A stretch of DNA of 21,676 bases from Sulfurovum sp. (lineage in GTDB: Bacteria; Campylobacterota; Campylobacteria; Campylobacterales; Sulfurovaceae). The notes beneath the pieces were generated by a model that was given only the letters and a program-made list of their open reading frames with translations, was not told the DNA's origin and ran no database searches. The position numbers and the translations under genes are program-made. Where the stretch lies: positions 1 through 21,676 of the forward strand of contig JALVGO010000260.1 of NCBI GenBank assembly GCA_027029065.1, written 5' to 3'. Positions 13,766 to 20,968 of this stretch are shown one piece after another. The stretch's first letter is position 1, and each line of letters begins with the position of its first letter.

Positions 13766-14579
13766 GACCCATGAAGCATGGCTGGAGATGCTTATGGCAG
13801 GCTTTATGAGCCATACCCAGAACAAACAGGTGCTGTTTGATTTTTCAGATATCCTCTTCAGGCACTTTACCTGGATAGAGCATGAGCTGATCCGTATAGG
13901 GGAGTCGTATGACTATGAGCGTGACAACATTCCCATCAAGGTCTCCAGACTCGATGATATGCTCAAAGCCATTACCTCCCGTCTGCTTGAGATTGACCTT
14001 CAACTGCTTGGGCTCGAAGACAAAGAGCTTGCCGGGCGTATCAAGAGTGACATAAGCTACATGACCGGGGTACTCCACCGCATGAACGATGAAGTGGTGA
14101 CTGCATTTAGCATGGAACGACAGTTCCCCGGTGCAGACCTGACCGATGAAGCCAGAGATGCACTGACCCTCTTTTTGTTTGATGAGAGCTACAAAGAGTA
14201 TGAACTGATTATGATCTACAACTACCTCAAAGCACACAGTGACGATGCCTACCTAAACCGCATTTTCCAGATACTCATCGATGAGAGCTTCTTTCATCTG
14301 AAGTGTTTTGGGGATATGATGGCAAAGATGGGTATTTTGGCTGTGCCGCGTGTGGTGATGAAAGAGCTCTATCAGGTCGAAGATGTGGTACAGTTTATCA
14401 AAGACGGCATTAACGAGGAACTTGCCGCCAAAGAGGAGTGCCGCAAACTCTCTGAAGCAGTCGGCAATGACTCTCAGGAACTGGCAGACTTCTTTACCTT
14501 TATCAACAATCAGGAGAACTACCATATTGCGCTCATGACCGATGCACTTGCGCACTATGCAAAGGAAGGCAATGGGTAA
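13746..14579 (+). CDS. Ferritin-like helical protein, putative di-iron
   Basis: A 277-residue, almost all-helical protein with no signal peptide. The start ATG 13746 (MKTLLIKTHEAW) lies inside the 3' end of the NifU-like gene, with AAGAGGAGG upstream. The C-terminal half resembles a ferritin/rubrerythrin four-helix bundle. Helices carry Glu in KEYELIMIYNYL, an acidic-His cluster DESFFHLKCF, Glu in INEELAAKEECRKL and a standard ExxH in QENYHIALM. An N-terminal helix has WIEHELIRIGE. This suggests a metal-binding site, but one ExxH is spaced ExxxH, so a canonical di-iron centre is not proven. It overlaps the NifU-like gene by 20 bases and psd by eight. The pairing with an Fe-S scaffold suggests iron storage, sensing or delivery (inference). 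Confidence 0.65.
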   Translation: MKTLLIKTHEAWLEMLMAGFMSHTQNKQVLFDFSDILFRHFTWIEHELIRIGESYDYERDNIPIKVSRLDDMLKAITSRLLEIDLQLLGLEDKELAGRIKSDISYMTGVLHRMNDEVVTAFSMERQFPGADLTDEARDALTLFLFDESYKEYELIMIYNYLKAHSDDAYLNRIFQILIDESFFHLKCFGDMMAKMGILAVPRVVMKELYQVEDVVQFIKDGINEELAAKEECRKLSEAVGNDSQELADFFTFINNQENYHIALMTDALAHYAKEGNG

Positions 14580-15390
14580 ACGGCACTTTACATCCGCACT
14601 CTCACAGGCTTTTGGCAGGTTCGCCTCCAAACCGTTTCCGGCGATTGTTCAGCATATCATCAATGCCTCCTATGTTAAACTCATGGGGCTTGATATGTCC
14701 GAGTTCAGGGCACCTTCAAGCTACCCGACACTCAATGCGCTCTTTACCCGTGCACTGGAAAAACCGAGAAAACTTCCGGAAGATCCAAATGTACTCATTA
14801 GCGGTGTGGATGCGCTGATCACAGACTATGGCACCATAGAGGAGGGCAGAGCCTACCAGATCAAAGGGATGGCATACAGCATTGAAAAACTGTTTGGCAG
14901 CCACCATACTGAAGCGGCAAAAGCGGTGGATGGCGGGGAGTTCATGAATTTTTACCTCTCCCCCAGAGACTACCACCGCTACCATATGCCTATGACACTG
15001 CACATCCACTCCCTGACACATATTCCGGGCAAGCTCTACCCTGTGAACTTTCCGCTGCTGCGCAATAAAAAAGAGCTGTTTATCGAGAATGAGCGGGTGG
15101 TCATAGCGTGCAGCGATGAAAAAGGAAGGGTACATGTACTGGTACTTGTGGGTGCGCTCAATGTCGGGAAAATGGCAGTGACGTTTGAACCGCGTGTACG
15201 TACCAACTCAGAGATAAGAGAACCGCAGCACTATACCTATGATGACCTGACACTCAGCAGGGGTGAACTCTTTGGCTGGTTTGAGATGGGCTCGACAATC
15301 TTGACATTCTCACAAAAGGGTGCTATTGTACCTGAAGTTGCGATCAACCAGAAGGTCTCTTTTGGTGACCGGGTAGGATATCTTCAGTAA
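14572..15390 (+). CDS. psd: Phosphatidylserine decarboxylase
   Basis: Converts phosphatidylserine to phosphatidylethanolamine at the inner membrane. The enzyme is a pyruvoyl protein made by self-cleavage. The cleavage motif is MGST (FEMGSTILTF) near residue 244, a variant of LGST, with Ser becoming the pyruvoyl group. Other family marks are FMNFYLSPRDYHRYHMP, GKLYPVNFP and LVGALNVGKMAV. Length 272 residues, normal for the bacterial proenzyme. The ATG at 14572 (MGKRHFTSAL) is chosen because AAGGAAGG lies at the right distance; it overlaps the ferritin-like stop by eight bases. Earlier in-frame ATGs at 14542 and 14557 lack such a site. Part of the operon from 13301. Confidence 0.94.
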   Translation: MGKRHFTSALSQAFGRFASKPFPAIVQHIINASYVKLMGLDMSEFRAPSSYPTLNALFTRALEKPRKLPEDPNVLISGVDALITDYGTIEEGRAYQIKGMAYSIEKLFGSHHTEAAKAVDGGEFMNFYLSPRDYHRYHMPMTLHIHSLTHIPGKLYPVNFPLLRNKKELFIENERVVIACSDEKGRVHVLVLVGALNVGKMAVTFEPRVRTNSEIREPQHYTYDDLTLSRGELFGWFEMGSTILTFSQKGAIVPEVAINQKVSFGDRVGYLQ

Positions 15391-15400
15391 AGGAATAATC

Positions 15401-16327
15401 ATGTTGGTGGTAAAAGAGATACAGGAATACGCACAGATACGTACCAAAGCACGTGCCTATCTCTGCTATATCATGAGCAGAAATATTTCCCAGAGTTTCG
15501 ATACCGACGAGGGTGCGACACTCGATATGGTCATTGGCAAGATCAAAAACCTGTTGGAAGCGATTCCTTATGCGGAAGTGATCTACGCTATTGACGGTCA
15601 TGGTATCCAGATGGTCGACAATATCTCCAAAAATCCGAAACTCAACGGTATTGGCAAAGGAGAGGACAGAAGCGACCGTGCCTACTACTATAAAACCCTC
15701 AAAGAGCACCGGTGTATATTGACAGATCCATACCCTTCCCTTGTAAGCAATGACCTTGTCGTAACGGCTTCTTTTCCTATTTATGATATTCACAATAAAC
15801 TGGTTGCCATTATCTGTATAGATATTACGTTAAAGAATATTTTGAAGATGGTACACCCCAGTTCCATTGACTCGACATTCGGTACCGCAAGCAAATGGGT
15901 CTATTCGGCATTTTCTGTGGCACTCTTTGCTGTGGCACTGCTGCTGTTTGTTAAAGCGATTTTGAGTTTCATGCATTTTGGGGTCGATTTTGCCCATATC
16001 AATATTGCGGAAATATTCAAATCGACCATTTTGCTGACCCTTTCGCTTGCGATCGTCGATCTGGTCAAGGCGATCTTTGAGGAGGAGGTGCTTGGCAGGG
16101 TGAAAAAGCGTGATACCTCTGAAGATTCGCATCAAACGATGATACGGTTTCTTGGCTCCATCATTATCGCACTCTCCATTGAGGCGTTGATGCTGGTATT
16201 CAAATTCGCCCTGACCGATCCGGGAAAACTGATGTATGCGGTCTACCTGCTTTTGGGTATTACCTCTCTGATCATGGGACTTTCGGTCTATCTGAAGGTC
16301 AACCAGAAAGACAGGCATAACAAATAA
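15401..16327 (+). CDS. Membrane protein with N-terminal Cache (PDC-like) sensor domain
   Basis: A 308-residue protein. Residues about 30-155 look like a single PDC/Cache fold (IPYAEVIYAIDGHGIQMVDN, DRSDRAYYYKTL, VVTASFPIYDIHNKLVAIICIDI), the ligand-binding module of chemoreceptors and sensor kinases. It is followed by four membrane segments (about 167-192, 206-228, 246-271, 278-300). No histidine kinase, GGDEF, HAMP or methyl-accepting domain is present, so no conventional output is visible. The N terminus has no signal anchor, so the Cache part may be cytoplasmic, which is unusual. The ATG at 15401 follows psd by ten bases with AAAGGA before it, and its stop overlaps the next start (TAATG). 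Function in sensing is inferred; ligand unknown. Confidence 0.78.
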   Translation: MLVVKEIQEYAQIRTKARAYLCYIMSRNISQSFDTDEGATLDMVIGKIKNLLEAIPYAEVIYAIDGHGIQMVDNISKNPKLNGIGKGEDRSDRAYYYKTLKEHRCILTDPYPSLVSNDLVVTASFPIYDIHNKLVAIICIDITLKNILKMVHPSSIDSTFGTASKWVYSAFSVALFAVALLLFVKAILSFMHFGVDFAHINIAEIFKSTILLTLSLAIVDLVKAIFEEEVLGRVKKRDTSEDSHQTMIRFLGSIIIALSIEALMLVFKFALTDPGKLMYAVYLLLGITSLIMGLSVYLKVNQKDRHNK

Positions 16328-16956
16328 TGCATCGTTATGAACTGATTATTTTTGATATGGACGGCACGCTGGTAAACTCTTCCATTACCATTGCCAACGC
16401 CATCAACTATGTGCGTAAGCAGCTTGGGTTTGCGCCTATGGATACACAGATAATCCTTGCAAAGGTCAATGATCCGACGATCAACCCAGCACAGTTTTTT
16501 TACCACGCAAGAACATTTGAACATGACCATGAACGGTGGTTTTCGGAGTACTACACGCGTCACCATGACAAAGAGCTTGTACTTTACGATGGTATAAGAG
16601 AGATGCTTGAAACCTTGAGAGAAGAGGGGTACAAGCTGGCAGTCGCTACCAATGCCTACCGCAAATCGACCATAGAGTCACTGACACATCTTGGCATCTA
16701 TGTGATGTTCGATGCGATCGCCTGTTATGATGATGTCCATAAAGGCAAACCTTATCCGGATATGCTGCTGAAGCTGTTGGATGAGCTTCATGTACCTAAA
16801 GAGAAGGCACTCTTTATTGGGGATGGTCCGCGTGACGAACAGGCTGCAAAACGGGCGGGTATCGACTACCTTATGGTTGAGTGGGGCTTTACCGAGCATG
16901 GACACGACAATGTGATCCATACGGTTGAGGAACTGAAAGAGAAACTGCTTGGATGA
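16327..16956 (+). CDS. HAD-family hydrolase (phosphoglycolate phosphatase-like)
   Basis: A cytosolic phosphatase of the haloacid dehalogenase superfamily, 209 residues. Motif I is FDMDGTLVNSS (nucleophile Asp10, acid Asp12). Motif II is VATNAYRKS, motif III the Lys in KGKPYPDML, and motif IV GDGPRDEQAAKRAG. A helical cap lies between motifs I and II. It is closest in style to Gph/phosphoglycolate and pyrophosphatase-like phosphatases, but substrates cannot be told from sequence. ATG 16327 overlaps the preceding stop by one base, so it is the last gene of the NifU-like operon. Its TGA is directly adjacent to the stop of the convergent gene, sharing the palindrome TGATCA. Confidence 0.9.
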   Translation: MHRYELIIFDMDGTLVNSSITIANAINYVRKQLGFAPMDTQIILAKVNDPTINPAQFFYHARTFEHDHERWFSEYYTRHHDKELVLYDGIREMLETLREEGYKLAVATNAYRKSTIESLTHLGIYVMFDAIACYDDVHKGKPYPDMLLKLLDELHVPKEKALFIGDGPRDEQAAKRAGIDYLMVEWGFTEHGHDNVIHTVEELKEKLLG

Positions 16957-17286
16957 TCAGATATCATCACGATAGACATCGGTGATGTCGAAGTCGTAGT
17001 CTGGTTCGATTACCGGAATACTTTTAAGTGCCTCTTGGTTCACTTCATGTTCGGAAAGATTGTATTCATCCCCCTGATAGAACTTCTGCTCTTTGGCATA
17101 CTTCTTCTCTCTTTCTATCTGCTCCTGAAGCTCTTTTTTAAGCCGTGCATCTTTTGAAGCATTGTTTTCTTTGTGTTGTTGTGTACTGTTATGTTCTGAT
17201 TTTTTGGTTGTTGATTGATTATGCTCTGCATATACCAATGTGCTGCACATTACAATCGATAAAAGAAGAGAGAAGCCCAATTTCAT
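16957..17286 (-). CDS. Small periplasmic protein, charged and Asn/Gln-rich
   Basis: A 109-residue exported protein, not recognised. MKLGFSLLLSIVMCSTLVYA is a signal peptide with cleavage after VYA. The mature part starts with a low-complexity stretch (HNQSTTKKSEHNSTQQHKEN), continues with a charged helix likely to be coiled (RLKKELQEQIEREKKYAKEQ) and ends acidic (PDYDFDITDVYRDDI). No cysteines in the mature part. The ATG at 17286 has AAGGA upstream and a TATAAT lies at 17322-17317 on the minus strand. Function unknown. Confidence 0.75.
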   Translation of the reverse strand: MKLGFSLLLSIVMCSTLVYAEHNQSTTKKSEHNSTQQHKENNASKDARLKKELQEQIEREKKYAKEQKFYQGDEYNLSEHEVNQEALKSIPVIEPDYDFDITDVYRDDI

Positions 17287-17316
17287 AATTGTTCCTTATT
17301 ATATTATTAATATTTG

Positions 17317-17388
17317 ATTATACTGTAAAATGGTTTGCCTTTCAAGCTTTTATACAAAAATTTGGCTTCAATCAAAAAGAGCTATAAT
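17317..17388. promoter_or_regulatory. Divergent -10 boxes of the periplasmic protein and the 17430 gene
   Basis: Minus strand: GTATAAT with TATAAT at 17322-17317. Plus strand: GCTATAATAC with TATAAT at 17383-17388, about 42 bases before the ATG at 17430. No strong -35 for either. Confidence 0.5.
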
Positions 17389-17429
17389 ACATTACACAAG
17401 AGACGACAAATCCAGATAGTGGAGAGATG

Positions 17430-18200
17430 ATGCAGGATCGATATGTAGCCGATGTAGGGGATTTTGGAAAGTTCCAGCTTTTCAGATACCTTTTCAACCA
17501 TCCCGAAAGTCCGTTTGACAAAAAACGGCTTGCCCAGATATGGTTTTTGCATTCGGGTGAGGGTGAGCGAAACAATGACGGCAGGCATATCGACTACTTT
17601 GAACGGATGTCCGGTTCCGATGAATATCTTGAAACATCTCTGATGTCTATTTTGATGAGAGACAAGCGTGAAGTAGAGGAGCTCGAGCGTCTCAAACTGC
17701 TTCCCAATGCCTCATTTTTCTATGATGAAGTGCCAAGAGCCTACGAAGACAGGCAACAGTGGCTCCAAAAAGCGTTATGGTTCGCGCATCAAAACGAGAT
17801 TGTCGCTGTCGCACCGGATAACGGCATGGCACTACGATGCAACCGGGAAGAGCAGCGTTTTGAGATGCTGAGACTTGAGGCACATTACCGTCAGAAGGTC
17901 TATCCTCACAAATATATCTTTTCCGATGAAATAGGGCGCTTTTTTGCACTACCTTCCACTGAGATCGTGATTATCTATCAGCATCTTGGACGCTGTATGG
18001 CGCATGACAGACAGATATCGGTGTTGCTTGATCAGCTACGGGAAACATACCGCTATGTCAGTGCCATCAAGCACACACCGTACAGCCCAAGGGTCTTTTA
18101 TTTTCTTTGCAAAAGCAATATTATATTAGAAAATATTAATTATCGCCTTGAAGATTTCGCAACACGTCACAGTCAGTTTTGGACATATTTTAGACAATAG
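17430..18200 (+). CDS. Conserved protein of unknown function (RYV-DVGDFGK family)
   Basis: A 256-residue cytosolic protein. I recognise the pattern but not a function: MQDRYVADVGDFGKFQLFRY at the start, then WFLHSGEGERNNDGRHIDYF, LPNASFFYDEVPRAYEDRQQW, VAVAPDNGM and IIYQHLGR. As I recall, homologues occur sporadically across bacteria, often as solitary accessory genes and with DPDNG where this one has APDNG. The alternation of glycine-rich and acidic motifs with YQH suggests an enzyme, possibly with a Rossmann-like fold, but this is inference. The second of two adjacent ATGs is preferred because GGAGAG (17421-17426) is too close to the first. It stands alone between its own promoter and the coiled-coil gene. 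Confidence 0.75.
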   Translation: MQDRYVADVGDFGKFQLFRYLFNHPESPFDKKRLAQIWFLHSGEGERNNDGRHIDYFERMSGSDEYLETSLMSILMRDKREVEELERLKLLPNASFFYDEVPRAYEDRQQWLQKALWFAHQNEIVAVAPDNGMALRCNREEQRFEMLRLEAHYRQKVYPHKYIFSDEIGRFFALPSTEIVIIYQHLGRCMAHDRQISVLLDQLRETYRYVSAIKHTPYSPRVFYFLCKSNIILENINYRLEDFATRHSQFWTYFRQ

Positions 18201-18256
18201 TTTCTGTTGTTTTATGGGAATAATAGTGTAAGATAATGAAAAAATAAGGAATAGAT

Positions 18257-18667
18257 ATGAAAAGAATAATCACAGGTTTTGTTTTATTGGCTTCATCGAG
18301 TCCTTTGTATGCGTCTGAGGTCGTCGCAGGTGAGGCTATGCCGTATCTGGCACTGGTTGGGGTCGGTACCGCTTTTGTATTGTTTGTACTTTGGTCACTC
18401 TGCCGCTCTAAGCTTAAAGAGACTGCTGCGGCACTGGCAGAGAAAGAGGAAAAGGTAACATGGTTTCGTCAGATCACCGCACAAAATGAGCAGGCGAAGA
18501 TCAAGCATGAGCATGAGATGGAAAAAAAGGTGCTTGAGTTGACACATACGGTTGAGACACTTGAACGCAAAGTCAAAGAGGGTACCAAAAATCAGGTTGT
18601 CGCCAAGATAGAAGCACAGCAGCGAAAACGGGAAAATGCACTTTTCCGTGCCGGTTTGACTCAGTAG
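18257..18667 (+). CDS. Membrane-anchored coiled-coil protein
   Basis: A 136-residue protein, not recognised. MKRIITGFVLLASSSPLYAS is a probable signal peptide, followed by one membrane segment at about residues 28-50 (AMPYLALVGVGTAFVLFVLWSLC). Then a long charged helix runs to the end (KLKETAAALAEKEEKVTWFR, KHEHEMEKKVLELTHTVETL) that should form a coiled coil in the cytoplasm. AAGGA precedes the ATG at 18257. It lies ten bases before another coiled-coil gene with which it is surely co-transcribed, so the two may form a membrane-tethered complex (inference). Confidence 0.72.
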   Translation: MKRIITGFVLLASSSPLYASEVVAGEAMPYLALVGVGTAFVLFVLWSLCRSKLKETAAALAEKEEKVTWFRQITAQNEQAKIKHEHEMEKKVLELTHTVETLERKVKEGTKNQVVAKIEAQQRKRENALFRAGLTQ

Positions 18668-18677
18668 GAGAGCCCAG

Positions 18678-19358
18678 ATGCAACAGGAAAAGAGAAACAC
18701 AGCAGTGCTTACGCCGGCAGAAACAGAGACAGGAAACACAGAACAGCCATTGTCTACAGCTGCCTCTGCCGAGCTCTACCGCCATGTAAGCATGGTGGTG
18801 CGTGAGGTTGAAAACCGTTACCGTGAAGGGATATTGGCATATATTGATGTACTGGCACGCTATGAGGAGGAGATTGGTGCGCTTGGGCAAAAACTCTCTG
18901 AAGCAAAAGCAGCTGCCGCTCCAGAGGAGGCGAAGCTGACCATCTTTGCCGAAGATGTGCGCATAGAAGAGCGACTGCTTGAACGGCTCAACAGCGAGTT
19001 TTTGCAGAAGATCGCCGACTATGAAGCGTTTGAACATGAGTACTCTCCACTGATAGAAGAGGGGAATGCCGATCTGCTCAAACGCAGCAAGCTTGGAGAG
19101 ATAGCACGTTTGCATGACGAGATAGAAGAGGGGGAGATGAAGTTGCTTTCACTGGAGCTTGAACGCCTCAACCAGATCGAAAAACTCGAGCCCATCCGCT
19201 CCGAGATCGCACGCATTGAGCATGCACTTGCCGAACTTGAGCGTAAAAAAAGGTATTTTGAGACGACACATCTCCAGCAGATGCACCTGCGACCCAATAC
19301 CGACACTCTGCTGCCAGCCTCTTCACCAGATACCCCTACAGAGGAGAGCAAGTCATAA
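18678..19358 (+). CDS. Soluble coiled-coil protein
   Basis: A 226-residue protein, not recognised. The first 30 residues are low-complexity and Thr/Glu-rich (TPAETETGNTEQPLST). Residues 35-195 are nearly continuous helix with heptad-like spacing (VVREVENRYREGILAYIDVL, LHDEIEEGEMKLLSLELERL, IEHALAELERKK). The tail is disordered and Pro/Thr-rich. No membrane segment, cysteine or enzyme motif. GGAG lies about ten bases before the ATG at 18678. It is the second gene of a pair with the membrane-anchored coiled-coil protein; radC follows from its own promoter. Confidence 0.72.
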   Translation: MQQEKRNTAVLTPAETETGNTEQPLSTAASAELYRHVSMVVREVENRYREGILAYIDVLARYEEEIGALGQKLSEAKAAAAPEEAKLTIFAEDVRIEERLLERLNSEFLQKIADYEAFEHEYSPLIEEGNADLLKRSKLGEIARLHDEIEEGEMKLLSLELERLNQIEKLEPIRSEIARIEHALAELERKKRYFETTHLQQMHLRPNTDTLLPASSPDTPTEESKS

Positions 19359-19402
19359 TATGACATTTTGACATATTTTTGCATCTTTTTTTGCTGCTGT
19401 TC

Positions 19403-19408
19403 TACAAT
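19403..19408 (+). promoter_or_regulatory. -10 box of radC; leaderless start predicted
   Basis: TACAAT ends six bases before the ATG at 19415, and no ribosome binding site is present in TAACAGC upstream of the ATG. This is the same geometry as at 966-978. A TTGACA at 19368-19373 is too far away to be its -35. Confidence 0.4.
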
Positions 19409-19414
19409 AACAGC

Positions 19415-20074
19415 ATGAAACCGATCCACCAACTGCACAATCATGACAAACCAAGAGAGAAGCTTGCTGCCAAAGGTGCGCAGGCACTGAAGAATGAAGA
19501 GCTGATGGCACTGCTGCTTGGACGCGGTGTTCAGGGCAAAGATGTCCGCAAGCTTGCCAGAGAGATAACGGCACTGCTGGACAAAGGGCTTGAAGATCTC
19601 ACGCTTGAATCGCTTTGCAGCATCCATGGTCTTGGCAGGGCAAAAGCCTCTCAGATACTCGCCGCCATAGAGCTTGGCAAACGCTATCTCATCCACTCCA
19701 ACCGGCGTATAACCGATGCTGCAGAAGTCTATCGGGAACTCAAAGCCTTTGCCGACCGTGCACAGGAGTACTTTCTAACCATCACCCTTGACGGTGCCTC
19801 ACACATCATAGAGACACGCACCGTGTTTATCGGTACACTCAACCAGTCACTCGTCCACCCCAGAGAGGTCTTTGCCGATGCCATTGCTGACAGGGCTGCG
19901 GGCATCATCATCGCCCACAACCACCCCAGCGGCACCCTCGAGCCGAGTCAGGCAGATATCCAGATCACCCGCCGCCTCGGTGATGTCGCCAAACTTGTCG
20001 GCATCGAACTTCTCGATCATGTGATCTTAACGAAGGAGGGGTATTACTCTTTTTCGGATGAGGGGTTGTTGTGA
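19415..20074 (+). CDS. radC: RadC-family protein (JAMM/MPN domain)
   Basis: A 219-residue RadC homologue. The N-terminal half has the UPF0758-type start (KPREKLAAKGAQALKNEELM) and a helix-hairpin-helix (SIHGLGRAKASQILAA, about residues 68-85) that may bind DNA. The C-terminal MPN+ domain has the JAMM metal site HNHPSGTLEPSQAD. The complete set of His, His, Ser and Asp suggests a metallo-enzyme, but the name comes from an E. coli repair mutation later found to map elsewhere, and its real substrate is uncertain. RadC genes are common near mobile and defence regions. The start is set at ATG 19415; an upstream ATG at 19379 would add a hydrophobic extension atypical for the family. The -10 box lies at a leaderless distance. 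Confidence 0.92.
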   Translation: MKPIHQLHNHDKPREKLAAKGAQALKNEELMALLLGRGVQGKDVRKLAREITALLDKGLEDLTLESLCSIHGLGRAKASQILAAIELGKRYLIHSNRRITDAAEVYRELKAFADRAQEYFLTITLDGASHIIETRTVFIGTLNQSLVHPREVFADAIADRAAGIIIAHNHPSGTLEPSQADIQITRRLGDVAKLVGIELLDHVILTKEGYYSFSDEGLL

Positions 20075-20076
20075 AG

Positions 20077-20236
20077 CCCAAATCTCGAAATAGAAATTCA
20101 TGACTTTGCATCATCATCGTATTCACGGACTTCACATAAAATCATCGCCGAACCTACGGGTGCGACTTAAATTTTCTGCAAACCCCGTAAATACGAGCAT
20201 AACGCAAATTCAAAGAATCCTATTTCGAGATTTGGG
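20077..20236 (+). repeat. 160-bp long hairpin element
   Basis: CCCAAATCTCGAAATAG (20077-20093) is the exact complement of 20220-20236. Pairing continues inward: GACTTTGC with GCAAATTC, ATCGTATTCACGG (20117-20129) with CCGTAAATACGA (20184-20195), and CGC with GCG around the tip ACC-TACG-GGT (near 20153-20162). Nearly all of the gap between radC and the toxin-antitoxin pair is therefore one hairpin. There is no T-run directly after it. The tip matches arm 2 of the 12918 element. It may act as a radC terminator, but its length and shared loop argue for a mobile or RNA element. Confidence 0.75.
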
Positions 20237-20272
20237 TGAAGTATACGTATTGCAAATATGAACCAAAAATGG

Positions 20273-20278
20273 TACAAT
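20273..20278 (+). promoter_or_regulatory. Extended -10 box of the toxin-antitoxin pair
   Basis: TGGTACAAT gives TACAAT with TG upstream, ending four bases before the ATG at 20283. No ribosome binding site fits the ATG, so the toxin message would be leaderless or nearly so. Confidence 0.45.
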
Positions 20279-20282
20279 AGTC

Positions 20283-20621
20283 ATGTCTAAAAAAATTACA
20301 GTACTGTTCTATAAAACCAAAACAGGCAATGAACCGGTGCGTGAGTGGCTATTGTCACTCTCAAAAGAGGATAAACAGCGTATTGGTGTAGATATCAAAA
20401 CAGTAGAATATGGTTGGCCTATTGGTATGCCCGTTTCCCGTTCTTTAGGGAAAGGATTGTATGAAGTGAGGAGCCATATCTCAGATAAACGTATAGCCAG
20501 AGTTATTTTTACAATCATTGACAATTATATGATTTTGCTCAATGGCTTTGTAAAGAAAACACAAAAGACTCCCAAAGAAGAGATTGCTTTGGCATTGAAA
20601 AGAATGAAGGAGATAGAATGA
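20283..20621 (+). CDS. higB: HigB/RelE-superfamily toxin (phage Gp49-like)
   Basis: Probable mRNA interferase that cuts mRNA on the ribosome. The 112-residue protein has the Gp49-like HigB pattern: VLFYKTKTGNEPVREWLLSL, KEDKQRIGVDIKTVEYGWPI, then SRSLGKGLYEVRSHISDKRI, RVIFTIIDNYMILLNGFVKK and a C-terminal helix (TPKEEIALALKRMKEI). The basic residues and the GLYEVR-x-RI-RV strand pair are typical of the family. Toxin first, antitoxin second is the HigBA order, and the stop overlaps the antitoxin start as ATGA. It lacks a ribosome binding site, which may keep toxin levels low. The start directly follows the 160-bp hairpin. Confidence 0.9.
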   Translation: MSKKITVLFYKTKTGNEPVREWLLSLSKEDKQRIGVDIKTVEYGWPIGMPVSRSLGKGLYEVRSHISDKRIARVIFTIIDNYMILLNGFVKKTQKTPKEEIALALKRMKEIE

Positions 20622-20905
20622 ATCTTGAACAACAGGCGATCGGTTCTGCATTTGATGATTTTCTGGAAGAAGAAGATCTTCTTTCTGAAGTAGAGGCGTT
20701 GGCAGCCAAGAGGGTGATAGCGTACCAGATTGCAGAATCAATGAAGCAGAAAAATATGACAAAAACAGAGATGGCAAAGCGCATGGGAACAAGCAGGTCA
20801 TCACTCAACAGACTTTTGGATCCGCTTAACACTTCTGTATCTTTGGCAACCATAGAGAGTGCGGTATCAGCACTTGGGAAACGGTTGCGTATACAGATAG
20901 TTTGA
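20618..20905 (+). CDS. higA: HigA-type antitoxin, XRE helix-turn-helix
   Basis: A 95-residue antitoxin. The N-terminal 40 residues are acidic and probably wrap the toxin (FDDFLEEEDLLSEVEALAAK). The C-terminal part is an XRE-type helix-turn-helix: MTKTEMAKRMGTSRSSLNRL, then TSVSLATIESAVSALGKRL. AAGGAG precedes the ATG at 20618, so it has its own good ribosome binding site in addition to coupling with higB. It should repress the promoter at 20273 together with the toxin; no clear operator palindrome other than the large hairpin is visible upstream. Confidence 0.9.
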   Translation: MNLEQQAIGSAFDDFLEEEDLLSEVEALAAKRVIAYQIAESMKQKNMTKTEMAKRMGTSRSSLNRLLDPLNTSVSLATIESAVSALGKRLRIQIV

Positions 20906-20968
20906 TTAACACCCCATTTACCTTACCCCAGTACCATAAACATATCTAAAAGAAAAAGGATCTAACAG

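Noticed and set aside
13845..15135. Minus-strand open frames opposite the ferritin-like and psd genes
   Set aside because: Shadows of well-supported overlapping plus-strand genes.
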